Positions 1 to 11,600 of a DNA stretch of 64,000 nucleotides are shown piece by piece. The stretch spans positions 19,886,001 to 19,950,000 of the forward strand of contig CM075673.1 of assembly GCA_037962975.1 (NCBI GenBank), in the 5' to 3' direction. Made by a program: the position numbers and the translations under genes. How positions within the stretch are numbered: position 1 is the stretch's first letter; every line of letters begins with the position of its first letter. The stretch is from Clitoria ternatea. Its lineage: Eukaryota; Streptophyta; Magnoliopsida; Fabales; Fabaceae. A model generated the notes under the pieces. That model did no database searches, had not been told where the DNA came from, and saw only the letters and a program-made list of their open reading frames with translations.

Positions 1-1
1 T

Positions 2-967
2 GGACGGATTGGACATCGTGATGCTGACTGTTGGTACAGAAATAATAACAACCAACAACAAATGACTCAAAGACAGGCAGTACGACCAACAGGTCAAGGA
101 AGTGGAGGATCTACTGCAAATACCTCTACCAACAATGCCCCAAAAATGCAAAATATTCACCGCGGCAACAACTTCAATCAGAACAATAATCCTAGAAGGC
201 CTGGAAATAGCTCGACTGGGAGACAGGGAGGAAATGCCAGAGTTTTTACTATGAATGGTGTGGAGGTATCACAAAAGAACGATCTTGTGCAAGGTACATG
301 CTTTATAGGAAGTACTCTATTAAATGTATTATATGATTCTGGAGCTACTCACTCTTTCATATCTGAGAATTGTGTAAAACATTTAAAGCTTCCTACAACC
401 TCTCTGCCCAATCAAATGATTGTCACAACTGCTGCCGATAAGCCCATTTGCCCTTCTTACATGTGTTCGAAATACCCACTCAACATCGAAGGGAAAGCTT
501 ATCAAGTAGATCTGATATGTTTGCCTTTGATTGATCTAGATATTGTTCTAGGAATGAATTGGCTTACTGCCAACCATATTCTGATTGACTGTCATAATAG
601 ATCCATTTCTCTCAGGTCTACTACATCACACTGTGAACAAGACATTGATTCTTGTCCTGTTAGCTCAGAAAAGGTAATTCCAGCAAAGGAAGTCCAACTA
701 TACATGATCCTTACTGAAATTGAAAGTAAGGCCACTCCTCGGATTGATCCGATTCCTGTTGTTCAAGAATTCCCAGAAGTTTTTCCTGATGATATATGTG
801 AGCTACCTCCAGAACGAGAAATTGAGTTCAGTATTGACATTATACCGGGCGCGGGACCAATCTCTATTGCTCCTTACCGAATGTCACCCAAGGAACTCAG
901 TGAACTTAAAGAGCAAATAGAAGAACTTTTAGAGAAAGGAATGATTAGACCCAGTGTCTCACCTTAG
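2..967 (+). pseudogene. Chromovirus gag end and aspartic protease (broken polyprotein)
   Basis: The frame is open from base 2, so no true start is in the window. The first residues (GRIGHRDADC) are the end of a CCHC zinc knuckle of Gag. A Gln/Asn-rich linker follows, then a retropepsin with the active-site phrase LYDSGATHSFIS near bases 328-363 and the downstream VLGMNWL motif near 547-567. The end is the linker into RT (EFPEVFPDDICELPPEREIEF). A TAG at 965-967 stops the frame in the phrase that normally reads SPWGAPV, so the change is most simply TGG to TAG. The RT continues in the same frame right after it. Confidence 0.85.
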
Positions 968-1657
968 GGAGCACTAGTTCTCCTAGTCAAAAAGAAGGAT
1001 GGCAGTATGCGGTTATGTGTTGATTATCGTCAGTTGAATAAAGCTACGATCAAGAACCGATACCCTCTTCCAAGGATTGATAATTTGATGGACCAATTAC
1101 GAGGAGCCACTATCTTCTCAAAGATTGATCTACGGTCAGGCTATCATCAAATCAGGGTGAAGAAAGATGATGTACCCAAAACAGCATTCAGGACACGATA
1201 TGGGCACTATGAGTATCTTGTTATGCCCTTTGGAGTTACTAATGCACCTGCAGTCTTTATGGGATACATGAATCGAATCTTCCATGAGTACTTGGACAAA
1301 TTCGTAGTGGTATTCATTGACGACATTCTCGTCTACTCCAAGAGCCATGAGGAACATGAGGAACATCTCCGAATTGTTCTAAATACCTTGCGTGCAAGAC
1401 AATTGTACGCCAAGTTTTCAAAATGTGAATTCTGGTTGACTGAAGTGAAATTTTTGGGACATGTCATCTCTAAAGAGGGAATTGCTGTAGATACTACAAA
1501 GGTAGAAGCCGTACTAAATTGGGAACAACCCAAGAATGTGACAGAAATTCGCAGTTTCCTTGGACTTGCTGGATACTATCGTCGATTCATCGAGAATTTC
1601 TCTCGAATTGCAGCACCTTTAACTAGATTGACTCGTAAAGATCAACCATTTGAATGA
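968..1657 (+). pseudogene. Chromovirus reverse transcriptase segment
   Basis: Same frame as the upstream gag-protease, resuming after the TAG. It carries the RT palm motifs in order: RLCVDYRQLNKATIKNRYPLPRI, FSKIDLRSGYHQIRV, the MPFGVTNAP motif (AVFM follows) and the catalytic box VVFIDDILVYSKS near 1306-1344, followed by KFLGHVIS and the thumb phrase SFLGLAGYYRRFI. The catalytic aspartates are present. A TGA at 1655-1657 stops the frame where relatives have Trp (PFEWTDKC), so again TGG to TGA. Translation of RNase H would require passing this stop. Confidence 0.87.
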
Positions 1658-2203
1658 ACCGATAAATGTGAAAGCAGTTTTACGGAGTTACGCCAACGAC
1701 TCACTAGTGCACCTGTCTTGATTTTGCCAGATCCTGCCAAGCCCTATGAAGTGTATTGTGATGCGTCAAAACAAGGACTAGGATGTGTTCTTATGCAAGA
1801 AAGAAAGGTTGTTGCTTATGCTTCACGACAGCTAAGACCACATGAAGTCAATTATCCTACACATGACTTGGAATTAGCTGCAGTTGTGTTTGCCTTGAAA
1901 ATCTGGAGACACTACTTGTATGGTACATACTTTGAAGTCTTCAGTGATCATAAAAGCTTGAAGTATCTATTCGACCAAAAAGAGTTGAATATGCGACAAC
2001 GTAGGTGGATGGAATTCATCAAAGATTATGATTTTGAACTCCGATATCACCCTGGAAAGGCAAATGTTGTGGCTGATGCACTCAGCAGAAAGGCTTTACG
2101 CCTATCATATATGATGACAAATGAGTTAGAATTGATTGAACAGTTTCACGATTTGAACCTGGCAGTAACACCAAAAGGGGAAGCCTTATGGTTGGAATGC
2201 TAA
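1658..2203 (+). pseudogene. Chromovirus RNase H segment
   Basis: Continues the RT frame. The RNase H domain of Ty3/gypsy pol is recognisable by YEVYCDASKQGLGCVLMQ (first catalytic Asp), YASRQLRPHEVNYPTHDLELAAVVFALKIW (catalytic Glu region), the SDHKSLKYLF motif and the closing NVVADALSRK. The frame ends in TAA at 2201-2203. The integrase homology resumes in another frame, so there is a one-base frameshift near 2190-2200 in the RNase H-integrase connection. Confidence 0.85.
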
Positions 2204-3638
2204 GAGTTTCAAATGATTTCTGGAACAAGTCAAAGAAGCTCAAGTCAATGATTAGGAATTACAAGATCTAGCAGAAAAGACAAAAGAAGGAATCTCAGAA
2301 TTTAGCAAGGATGAACATGGGGTGATCAGGTATCAACAGAGGCTCTGTATTCCAGTCAACACAGATCTTAAAAGATCCATCCTTGATGAAGCCCACAAAA
2401 GTAAATACAGTGTCCACCCAGGATCGACCAAGATGTATCAGGACTTGATGAAATTATTCTGGTGGCAAGGAATGAAAAAGGATATCGCTGAGTATGTGAC
2501 AGCTTGTCTGATGTGTCAGAAGGTAAAGGCGGAACAACAACGACCAAGTGGGACTCTTCGACCTCTGGATATTCCAGAATGGAAATGGGATGAGATTGTT
2601 ATGGACTTCGTGACGGGACTTCCCAGAACATCAGCTGGATATGATGCTATTTGGGTAATCGTGGATCGATTAACAAAGACCGCTCATTTTATTCCTGTCA
2701 ATATGAAGTACTCTCTAGAGAAACTCACCCAGATCTATATCAAGGAAATCGTACGATTACATGGAACACCCACTGCAATTGTGTCTGACCGAGATCCTCG
2801 TTTCACATCACAATTTTGAAAGAGCCTGCAACAAGCTCTAGGAACTCGCCTAAAGTTAAGTTCCGCATATCACCCACAGACAGACAGACAATCAGAAAGG
2901 ACAATCAAAACTCTTGAAGATCTGTTATGTCTTTGTGTCTTAGAACATGGGGGAAGTTGGCAAGAATACCTTCCACTTGTTGAGTTCACTTACAACAACA
3001 GCTACCATGCTAGCATCGGAATGGCCCCCTATGAAGCTTTGTATGGAAGGAAATGTCGTACACCTTTATGTTGGTATGAGACTGGTGAAAAGACGATAAT
3101 TGGACCAGAGATTGTTCAGAAGACTATAGAACAAGTCCAAAGGATCCAAATGGCAATGAAGACTTCGCAAGATAGACAAAAGAGTTACTACGACAAACGT
3201 CGGAAGCCATTGGAGTTTGAGGAGGGAGATCATGTTTTTCTCAAAGTTACCCCTACCACTGGAATAGGAAGAGCTTTGAAGGCCAAGAAGTTAAGCCCCA
3301 GATACGTAGGACCCTATCAGATTTTACAAAAGATAGGAACTCATGCGTACCGTATTGCTCTGCCACCTGAGCTAACAAACCTTCATAATGTTTTTCATGT
3401 CTTTCAACTCTGTAAATATGTACCAAGCCCTGATCATGTTCTGAGTCCTGATCAATTTATTCTGAAGGAAAACCTTACCTTTGAAGCATCACCGGTTAAG
3501 ATTGTTGACCGACGTCTCAAACAGCTAAGAGGCAAGGAAATCTCTTTGGTCAAGGTAGTTTGGAGTCAGACAGATGATGGGGATGCTACTTGGGAAATTG
3601 AGGAGAAAATGAGAGAATTGTACCCTCAATTGTTTTAA
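2204..3638 (+). pseudogene. Chromovirus integrase with GPY/F module and chromodomain
   Basis: The integrase zinc finger (HKSKYSVHPG...CLMCQKVK, HHCC) lies near 2393-2525. The catalytic core starts with WDEIVMDFVTGLP, has VSDRDPRFTSQF, and is cut by TGA at 2817-2819 where relatives have FW, so TGG to TGA. The frame continues with SAYHPQTDRQSERT (catalytic Glu). The usual PQTDGQSER has R for G here. A GPY/F module (SPRYVGPYQILQKIG) and a C-terminal chromodomain (VVWSQTDDGDATWEIEEKM) follow, ending at TAA 3636-3638. Bases 2204-2321 are degraded linker. All features match Tekay-type chromoviruses, whose chromodomain steers insertion to heterochromatin (family knowledge). Confidence 0.87.
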
Positions 3639-3660
3639 CTTTGAATTTTGGGACGAAATT

Positions 3661-3678
3661 CCTAAAAGGAGAGGAGAA
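3661..3678 (+). other. Polypurine tract of the chromovirus
   Basis: The purine run AAAAGGAGAGGAGAA lies directly before TGTAACATCC, the LTR start. The phrase TTTGGGACGAAATTCC just upstream is the usual chromovirus context. It primes plus-strand DNA synthesis in this family. Confidence 0.8.
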
Positions 3679-3854
3679 TGTAACATCCCTGTTTTTAGAA
3701 ACAGTTTTACCCTTGTAATTTTTGAATTATGGAAGGTTTGTAAGTAAGAATAAGTCAATATATACCCTATTGATGGTCTGTGGTATCTCAGAAATATCGT
3801 TTTTGTGCATAATAATGGAAATTATATGGACCATTAGTGAAATTATGCAAATTC

Positions 3855-4560
3855 TGAGTGAAAAGGGCTCTGTTCCGAGTAACAAAGAGAAATTCCGAGT
3901 GAATAATTAGAAATTCCGAGTGAAGGATGGAATTCCGAGTCAGTATCATGTTTTCCGAGTAAAACATGACTGGGAGGGCTACCACCGAGTGGAGTCCTGA
4001 CCTGAGAAGCAATTCTAAGTGAAGTGTGTTAAAGAGAACCACTTCTGGGTGAAATTCCGAGTCAAAACACCCTAGAAAGACTCGTTTCCGAGTCAAACCT
4101 TGCCAAATGCTTCCTTTTCCGAAGGAAACTCCTCTGATTGAAGTATTCCGAGTGAAAGAGTACATATATACTTATGTTTATGTTGATTTGATGCTTCCTA
4201 CCGACTGGAATGTGTTATGGAATTATTTGGGAAGGATTCCGAATGGTTTCGTATGTGTATGATTAGGAAACCGAGTGGAAAATGGTAGAGGGAGCCCATT
4301 CCGAGAGAAATATAGGAGGCTGAACCATTTCCGAGTGAATCTATGGGTATGACTCCTTTCCCGAGTGAGATATACTCTACTGGACTACTTCCGAGTGGAG
4401 ATTGGTTAATTGTGGTTGAGAACCTTACTGTCTTAAGTATATAAGCCAATTCCGAGTGAGACTGACTGAGATGACTCGGATTTAGTTTGAAATTACCGAG
4501 TGAGATTGACTAAGAGTAGACACGGTTTTAGGAGGATTGAAACGAGTGAGAATCTGAGAG
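3855..4560 (+). repeat. Array of TTCCGAGTGA motifs, forward orientation
   Basis: About twenty copies or near-copies of TTCCGAGTGAA are spaced roughly 20-45 bp apart in the 5' third of the LTR (for example near 3897, 3915, 3936, 3955, 4057, 4088, 4147, 4330, 4390). The spacers between them are unrelated. This is an interspersed motif array, not a simple tandem repeat. Confidence 0.8.
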
Positions 4561-4860
4561 ACTTTGGATCGGTTTGAATCAGATCGGATTAAGTCTCTCC
4601 AAGGAAAGGAAGCAGTAGGAATTGCTGAGTTCTCCACAGCCGGACTCGGAAATGGGATTCCAGTCGGCTAAGAGACTAACCAAGTGTAATTTCACTCGGT
4701 ATTCAGTGTCAGAATGGACGTGTTGACTCCAATTTTGTCTTTCAGTGCCTATTTTTACTTATTCAATTCAATCATGCGCACTATAGCTTGTAGGCGGCCA
4801 GAAATAGGCACTAAGATAGCCTACCTCTTTATTTAATTGTCCATTATCTCCACTCGAAGC

Positions 4861-4885
4861 ACCCTTTTTATATATTAATATATCC
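4861..4885 (+). promoter_or_regulatory. Probable LTR core promoter (TATA region)
   Basis: TTTTTATATATTAATATATCC sits in an otherwise mixed-composition part of the LTR. A pyrimidine-rich stretch near 5040-5105 follows, of the kind common in leaders of plant LTR elements. No start site can be fixed from sequence alone. Confidence 0.4.
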
Positions 4886-5500
4886 TTCTCCCCCATCATG
4901 CAAAGCTGACTCAAAAGGCTCCATTAATCCCACCTACTCCTCTAATCACACAGAAAGCTGTCTCCCACTTGCTTTCTTATTATACCACTCATTGACTCAC
5001 TCTCAGAACACACACACACTGAAACTAACGCAAATTTCCCTTCCTTCTTCTCCTTCTACAAACAAGCTTTCTCTCTCAATTCCCTTCCTCTCTCACTCGG
5101 ATTTGAAGCAGGACAGTGAAGGGAACCTTTTTCTTTCCATCCAGGAACTCCATTAAGGTAAGGAGGTATATTCTTGGGTGCTCTGTGGGAAAACCGTGTG
5201 AAGGAAAGGGTTAAGGAATCTTATTCCTCACCTTTCCAGGACAGGTTCAGGAATTGTTAATTTACATGCTTTGATTTTATGTATGTTTATATACATTTTT
5301 ATTACTATAAACATGTTCAATTGGTTGTATAATTCATGATTCAATGAATATGTTTGATTATCTGTATTGATTATGATAAATTTTGATGATTGAGTGAATA
5401 TGTTCGATGCTGAATTATGAAAATATTAAGTATCATGTGTGTTTATGTGTATTCCAGTAGAGAATTGTAAACAGGAGATGAAATAAATGATAATAAGCTC

Positions 5501-5620
5501 GGTTTTGTGTAAATTCAATTGGTTTTGTGTAAATTCAATCGGTTTTGTGTAAATTCAATCGGTTTTATGTAAATTCAATCAGTTTTATATAAATCCAATC
5601 AGTTTTACACGATTTCATTC
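5501..5620 (+). repeat. Six-copy 20 bp tandem repeat in LTR
   Basis: Six consecutive 20 bp units begin with GGTTTTGTGTAAATTCAAT(T/C). The first three are nearly identical and the last three drift (GTTTTATATAAATCC, GTTTTACACGATTTC). It lies just before the second motif array, whose first copies seem to grow out of the last unit. Confidence 0.85.
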
Positions 5621-6235
5621 GGTAAACCATTATATATTTCAGACAGAACTCTTTTCAACTAATTTCACTCGGTAAACTCATGTTTCACTCAGAAACTTAT
5701 TTTCACTCGGATTCATAGACATTTTCACTCAGAATTTAAGTTATTTCACTCAGAAAATCCTTTTCAGTATCTGTTTCACTCGGAAAACACTTCACAATCT
5801 AATTTCACTCAGAAAACATAGTTATTTCACTCAGAGACTTATTTTCACTCGGACTCACAAACATTTTTACTCAGAAAACTTCTTTCAAGACTGATGTCAC
5901 TCGGAATCATATTTTATTTCACTCAGAAATTCATTTTCATTCAGAATTTAAGGTATTTCACTTAGAAAATCCTTTCCAATGTCTATTTCACTCGGAATTA
6001 AAACATTTTACTCTGAAAATCGTTTTTACTCAGATTCAAACTCATTTTTACTCGGAATCAGACCTGTTTCAGTCGGAAAATAACTTTCCAGTACAATTTC
6101 ACTCGGATTTTTAACCAGTTCACTTAGAAAACCTCTCTCAGTATGATTCCACTCGGAATCATGCTTATTCCACTCGGAATTACCCTTGTCCTACTCGGAA
6201 AAACCTTGTTTTTCATACTTTTCACTTGAATTTTT
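5610..6235 (+). repeat. Array of TTTCACTCGGAA motifs, reverse orientation
   Basis: About twenty-five copies of TTTCACTCGGAA or TTTCACTCAGAA lie at irregular 15-40 bp spacing. The motif is the exact reverse complement of the TTCCGAGTGAAA motif at 3855-4560, so the LTR carries the same short word in opposite orientation on either side of its promoter and leader region. Confidence 0.8.
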
Positions 6236-6282
6236 ATTTAGAAACTCTTTCTTAATTCTTTCTAAATTATTAGGACGTTACA

Positions 6283-6405
6283 CTTATTATTATCGTTCTT
6301 ATTTCTATTATTATTACTATTGTTACTAATATTATGAATCTTATTATTATTATTATTGTTATTCTTACTATTATTAATTAGTATTATTATTATTACTTTA
6401 GATAT
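6283..6405 (+). repeat. Degenerate TTA/ATT trinucleotide tract
   Basis: A run of TTATTATTA, CTATTATTA and similar words, interrupted by single changes, lies directly after the GGACGTTACA that could be an alternative LTR end. Confidence 0.7.
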
Positions 6406-7514
6406 AAGTAATTAAATAAGGAATATATTATTTTACTCTTTACAAAGTATAATTTCAACCCGTAAATAGTTGATATACTTTCTCAAATACAACAATAAAA
6501 TGACTTACCACGTCTAAATAATTGATGAGATTCAAGAGTTTATGAATATGTATGATGAGACTGGAAACACATAAATACCCAAAGAATCAAAAGACAAAAA
6601 GAATGCATTCCGCATCATGAAAATATTTTCTAAAAGAAGAAAATCTAGAGCATACACTTGGTACAGTGGAGGACATTCACGTTCGATCCCCAAGAGGATC
6701 TTGGGAGTACAACTGGAACGGAAACCCAATGGCATCAGAGTCGCGCCTGATAGCCGGGTGAGACGATGCAATTCTAGTGTACTTTGACTAAATGACAGAG
6801 TGTAACTATGATCGTAGGGATCCAAGTTCCAAGAATATATAAATCAATGATGAGAACCAATGAGTTCATTTGTACCATATGGGAACTTGGGCGGACCCTG
6901 ATCGCTCTAGAAAATTGGAATAGAGATATTCCAAAGAATGAGATGAAGAAATGATTTATTGGGCCCACATGCATCATGAGACTTAACCAAAGATAAATCA
7001 TAATAAATTCAATTCATGCATTCCATGACAACATACTTGATTGTTATAATTGTGAATATGCTAATTGTATGATGTATGTGATATTGTATGTTAACTGGAT
7101 TATGTCCGCACCAGATTAACCAATCAGGGTCTTGGGTTATACTCACCCTTACTGTTGACTATTTTTCAGAGGAATTAGAAAATCAAGAACCCGAGTGTGA
7201 AGAACAGCAATATGCTGAACCCACTGAGAACGATCATTAAAGATAGAATTTATATAGTTTGAATATTTATTAATGACAAAGACACCGGATGACTGTATAA
7301 TGTTTAAGGGTGCCTGCGTGCCCCATTCTGTTATGAGTACAATTATTTTTAAGTTTGTGAATGACTATGTGATATATCTACTATTTGCTTCCACTGATCT
7401 GCCATCTCTTTATTTTTTTAAAAAAATATTCACTTTTTATGAAAACTTGTGACCTCTCAGTTAAATGGGATGATCCTATAGAAGGGTTTGTCTTATCTAA
7501 CCGAGGGTGTTACA

Positions 7515-8233
7515 CACTCTGTCAGACATTGAGTTTGACAACGTATATAAAAATGATGACACCTATATGGACCATCAAAATCCTATACATTAGTACCAAA
7601 CAATGAAATTTCCACAATTTCATCCCTAAGTTCATGACTTAATGAGAGAACAAATTGTGCTTGCTAAATTTAGTAATTAGTTTCCTAACATATGTATTTG
7701 TACCATTCCTTAGGAAATATATTTATTTTATATACATGATTGTCTTATTAAATTGTAAAAAAAATTAACATTATATATTCAGTATTAAATAATATATTTT
7801 AAAGTATTAAATATTTTTAATTAAGAAATTTTAAATAAATTGCATGTATTAAAAGCCATAATGGTAATTAACAAAAATTAAAACTAAAATCATTTGTTAT
7901 CCATTTTGGTAATTTTTCATCCAACTACTATTATTCTCAACAAAGTTTATCAAAGCTTTATTTAATCAAATACAAATCATTCATTTTTAACTAACTTTTA
8001 CAATTATATATCCAAACACAAATCACATTTTTCAAAACTCTATTTTTCTCAACTAAGTTTTTAAAACTATAATTTTCTCAACTAAGTTAAACAAACTTTT
8101 AACCAAACGAACCCTACCTCAAGTATAAATAAATTTTAGTAGAAATTTTTGTTCCTAAAAGATAAACAATATTACATTTTTCTAGTGTCTTTAAATATTT
8201 GTGTTCTAAATATATCATTCTTTTTTATATCTA
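7515..8233. other. AT-rich intergenic spacer
   Basis: AT-rich sequence with no supported gene, repeat or RNA. Short open frames here have no recognisable content. Confidence 0.6.
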
Positions 8234-8238
8234 TTAAC

Positions 8239-8691
8239 TGTTAGAAATTTTGGTCATATTCCAAAAGTTTTTTAGTCCTACATTGATTATGACCCGTGAA
8301 AGCCATTATTGGGGCATCTAATTTTGTAAACGTTTGCTTTTTAAAAGGAAAAATATTTGATGCGGTTAATATGTCAATTAATACCCATTTAAATATTTTG
8401 TAATGTCTCATTAATGTGTTTAATTGACAAATTTATTTTCCAACTTAATGTTTTAATCTATGATTTAAATATGCTATTTTATTTACTTTTATAGAAAAAA
8501 TCGTACATAGGTTTGCTGAAGTTGAAGGGGTTTACATAAGATTTTTCTTCACCTTTTGTGAGTTCTGCTTCCTATTATTTTGATAGAAGGGTTGTTGTAT
8601 TCTGAGGTCACGTCTTAGACGCATAAATCCTTAAGATTGTTGGGAAAAGTCCACTGAGACGTGTGAAATCATATAAAAGTTTTTCCCAACA
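8239..8691 (+). mobile_element. Solo LTR, 453 bp, TSD TTAAC
   Basis: The block begins TGTTAGAAATTTTGG and ends TTTTTCCCAACA, giving TG..CA ends with short inverted termini (TGTTag/ccAACA). It is flanked on both sides by TTAAC (8234-8238 and 8692-8696). There is no primer site, polypurine tract or coding region, so it reads as a solo LTR left by LTR-LTR recombination. The start resembles short Copia-type LTRs, but the superfamily is not certain. Orientation is tentative because both ends fit TG..CA. Confidence 0.72.
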
Positions 8692-8696
8692 TTAAC

Positions 8697-11600
8697 AAGA
8701 TAACTAATTCTTTAAACAATAAATTATATTAATTATAATTGAGAAAATCATATAAAATATTTAATATTGTTAATACAAATAAATAATTTCAATCAATATT
8801 CTTAATATATTTAAAATCAGTTATTTTGAGCTTATTTAACAGTTTTCTTAATATTTTGAAGCAATGTGAAACCCCGACCCAAGCATATGCTATAATTGGA
8901 CAACTTTATTCATTGCATTTGCATAATTGCTTTGCAACTGACCCCACACAAAAGTGTTCTACATCTTTATTTTCAACATCGCATACGTGGGAATAGGTTC
9001 TCTGCCCTTGCAAGTGTTTTTTTAAGTTAATATTAATTTTTATATTATTTAAGATAATTAAAATTTTATTTGAGTAACAGATTTAAATCATTTATTTTCT
9101 AAACCTTTATTTTATTTCCAGAACAATAAAGCAAATAGTACTAAAATTTTACAACATGTTACATAGTTATTACTTAACGTTTAATCATTTTAACTCATAC
9201 AAAATTGGATGTAAAAAATAATTTGCTACCACCTTCATTTTTTTTATATAAGAAACATGACAAAAATTATTAACATCAAGAAACATTAAAAACAGTCATC
9301 TTAGTTAACAATATCATTAATTTAATTTTTACTTTAAAAATACTCATAACATTAAATAATTAAAATAATTGAATATTAACAAATGAGTGGATTATTAATA
9401 TAAATTTTTATCACAAATAAAAGATACTTAACTTTATGTTATATTTGTACGTAACCATCAGGTTCCGTGGAGAAATTCTTTTTCCTGCAAAGAAAAGAAG
9501 GATAAGGTTGATAATTGGACACAAATTTTAATATGGAGTTTCGAGTTCTAAATTTCATATATCTTTGCCTTTTATGTTGATATTTCATCTGAGAAATGTT
9601 AGCGGTATGCTCAGTTCACAAAATCGATACCTGTAAAACAAACTTACCCAACTAAACTCTAATCTTGTTAACGCACACCTCGTATATTGACACGTTCAAA
9701 TACATCCAAAATATTTATTGCATTCTTTACCATACATTACTTATAAATAATGTATCATATTAAGATGCGTTTTCTAAATTCTCACCTTCATATCCTACTT
9801 TTATATATTTCACTAAACTAGATCCAATCCAATAAAAAAAACAATTATTTTACCAAATAAAAAAAATCAATAACCAAAAAAATGATACTTTTTTAATGGA
9901 TTGAATTGGATTTCGGTTCCACCTTTAAGAACCGATCCAATTCAAACCTATTCAAAGTTTTTTTACTATTAGTATTACTTTGTATTTGTTATATAAAAGC
10001 TTAATTTTTTCCCTTTATTTTTATCATTCCTAAAAGTAATATAGCTTAAACTCAAATAACAATACCCAATGTTTCAATTTTAATATCTTATAATTTATGT
10101 TCATCAATTGCTTAAATTAAAAAGATAATAAACTTTCACTTTGCTTTGTAGCCTTCTAGGTTGTTGGATTTATCATATTAATTTTTAAATTTTTAGGAAG
10201 GAATTATCATATTAATTATCTGTTACTATTATTAATATAGTATGTGACTTATTTTTAAGATATTTTTTAAAAATCGAAATTCAATCAAATTCAAACTAAT
10301 ATATATTAAATTGGATTAGATCGAATTTTATAGTATATCATAACCCTTACAATCCAATCTACAAACAACTTGACTCTGTTTCATATTGAACAACAAATCT
10401 TAGGATAACATCAGTTTTATATACCGAACCTTAACAGACTAGACTATAGCAGAACGGAACGATATGCATGTTATGTTAGCTACCCAATTTGCTATGCAGT
10501 TGACATAATCATTTACACATGAAATGAATAACACGTGTTTACCCACTGACAATACTAAATTTGAAGCACTCTGAGAATTTGTCTACGACTCATCATATTG
10601 CCGAGGAAGACGACAGGATTATTTTTTTCAATAAACCAAATTTACGATTATTATCATTGACAAAATTGTTTATGTCAATCTTTTTAATATATTACATTTG
10701 AGTTTGAAAGGAACACAATAATTACTATTATATAATTGATAAATATATGAACACTTACGAAAAAGTTATCCTATATGACCTCTAATTATAGCGAAATTAT
10801 CAAGATTAAAATATAAAAGTGATGCGATATTATCAATTGGTCTGAGAATCGCATGATTTATTTAGTCGCTAAATTTAGATGAACTCTAACAATTTAGTGT
10901 TTGCCTAATCAATTGGTAACTAAATTTAAACAAACTAATAATTTTAGTTACCACATAACTAATCGGCCACTAAACTTTCATAACCTCCAATTAATTTAGT
11001 GATCGCTTGACTATACAACCGCTAAACTTACTAACATTTGCAACCACTGTATATTTAATTACTATTTTTTATTTCGTAAATCTATTCTCTAATCCAGTCA
11101 CTAATTTAGTTGTTAATTGTACTACTACACAAATTTGGTGGCTAATATATAATGGTCGCTAGTTCAACTATTGAAACTTTATTGTATTAAGATTTCACAT
11201 AAATTGTATTTATTTTAATCGAAATAAAATCACAAGTTTCTCTGTAATTGAACCTCAAATCACAGAGCAATTTTTATCCATTGATTTATCTTCTTGGTTA
11301 ATTATGATTTAATGTTGGTATTAAGATTTTGACATTGTTGGTTAATTAAAATTTATAAGAGATATCATCATTAATACAAATATCACATAAGTTAATAAAA
11401 ATTCAATGATATGTCAATCTATGACTAGTTCACTCAGTAAAAAATATTACACTGGCAGTATAATAATTCGATTAAATTTGAAAAAAATGGTAGACGACAG
11501 AACTATTAATTTATATAAAACACAATTTATTTACACAATAATATACCATACGAACAAAAAGGTTTAATTGAGTGGAGATAAAATTCTAACGAATATATTT

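Larger units (their letters stand above)
1..7514 (+). mobile_element. Ty3/gypsy chromovirus (Tekay/Del type), 3' part with 3' LTR
   Basis: The window opens inside an LTR retrotransposon. The visible order is gag zinc knuckle end, protease, RT, RNase H, integrase and chromodomain, then a polypurine tract and an LTR. The integrase-before-LTR order with a C-terminal chromodomain, and the phrase LHNVFHVFQLCKYVP after the GPY/F module, are typical of the Tekay/Del chromovirus lineage. The 5' LTR, leader and most of gag lie outside the window, so no target duplication can be checked. The coding region is disabled, so any movement would need proteins from elsewhere. Confidence 0.9.
3679..7514 (+). 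repeat. 3' LTR of the chromovirus (about 3.8 kb)
   Basis: Starts TGTAACATCCC right after the polypurine tract. It most likely ends GGGTGTTACA at 7514, because TGTAACA and TGTTACA are perfect inverted ends. An earlier possible end is GGACGTTACA at 6282, which would make the LTR 2.6 kb. I prefer 7514 because a splice-donor-like site near 5157 and a ..TATTTTTCAG acceptor near 7169 look like one leader intron within the LTR. No second LTR is available to confirm this. It contains a TATA region, a pyrimidine-rich leader, two motif arrays in opposite orientation, a 20 bp tandem repeat and a TTA-rich tract. Confidence 0.65.

Noticed and set aside
6273..6282. GGACGTTACA as the end of the chromovirus LTR
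   Set aside because: Possible, but its inverted match to TGTAACA is poorer than TGTTACA at 7514, and leader-like sequence continues past it.
9819..10325. Inverted GATCCAATCCAAT and ATTGGATTAGATC as a MITE
   Set aside because: Only about 13 bp match, no clear target duplication, AT-rich background.
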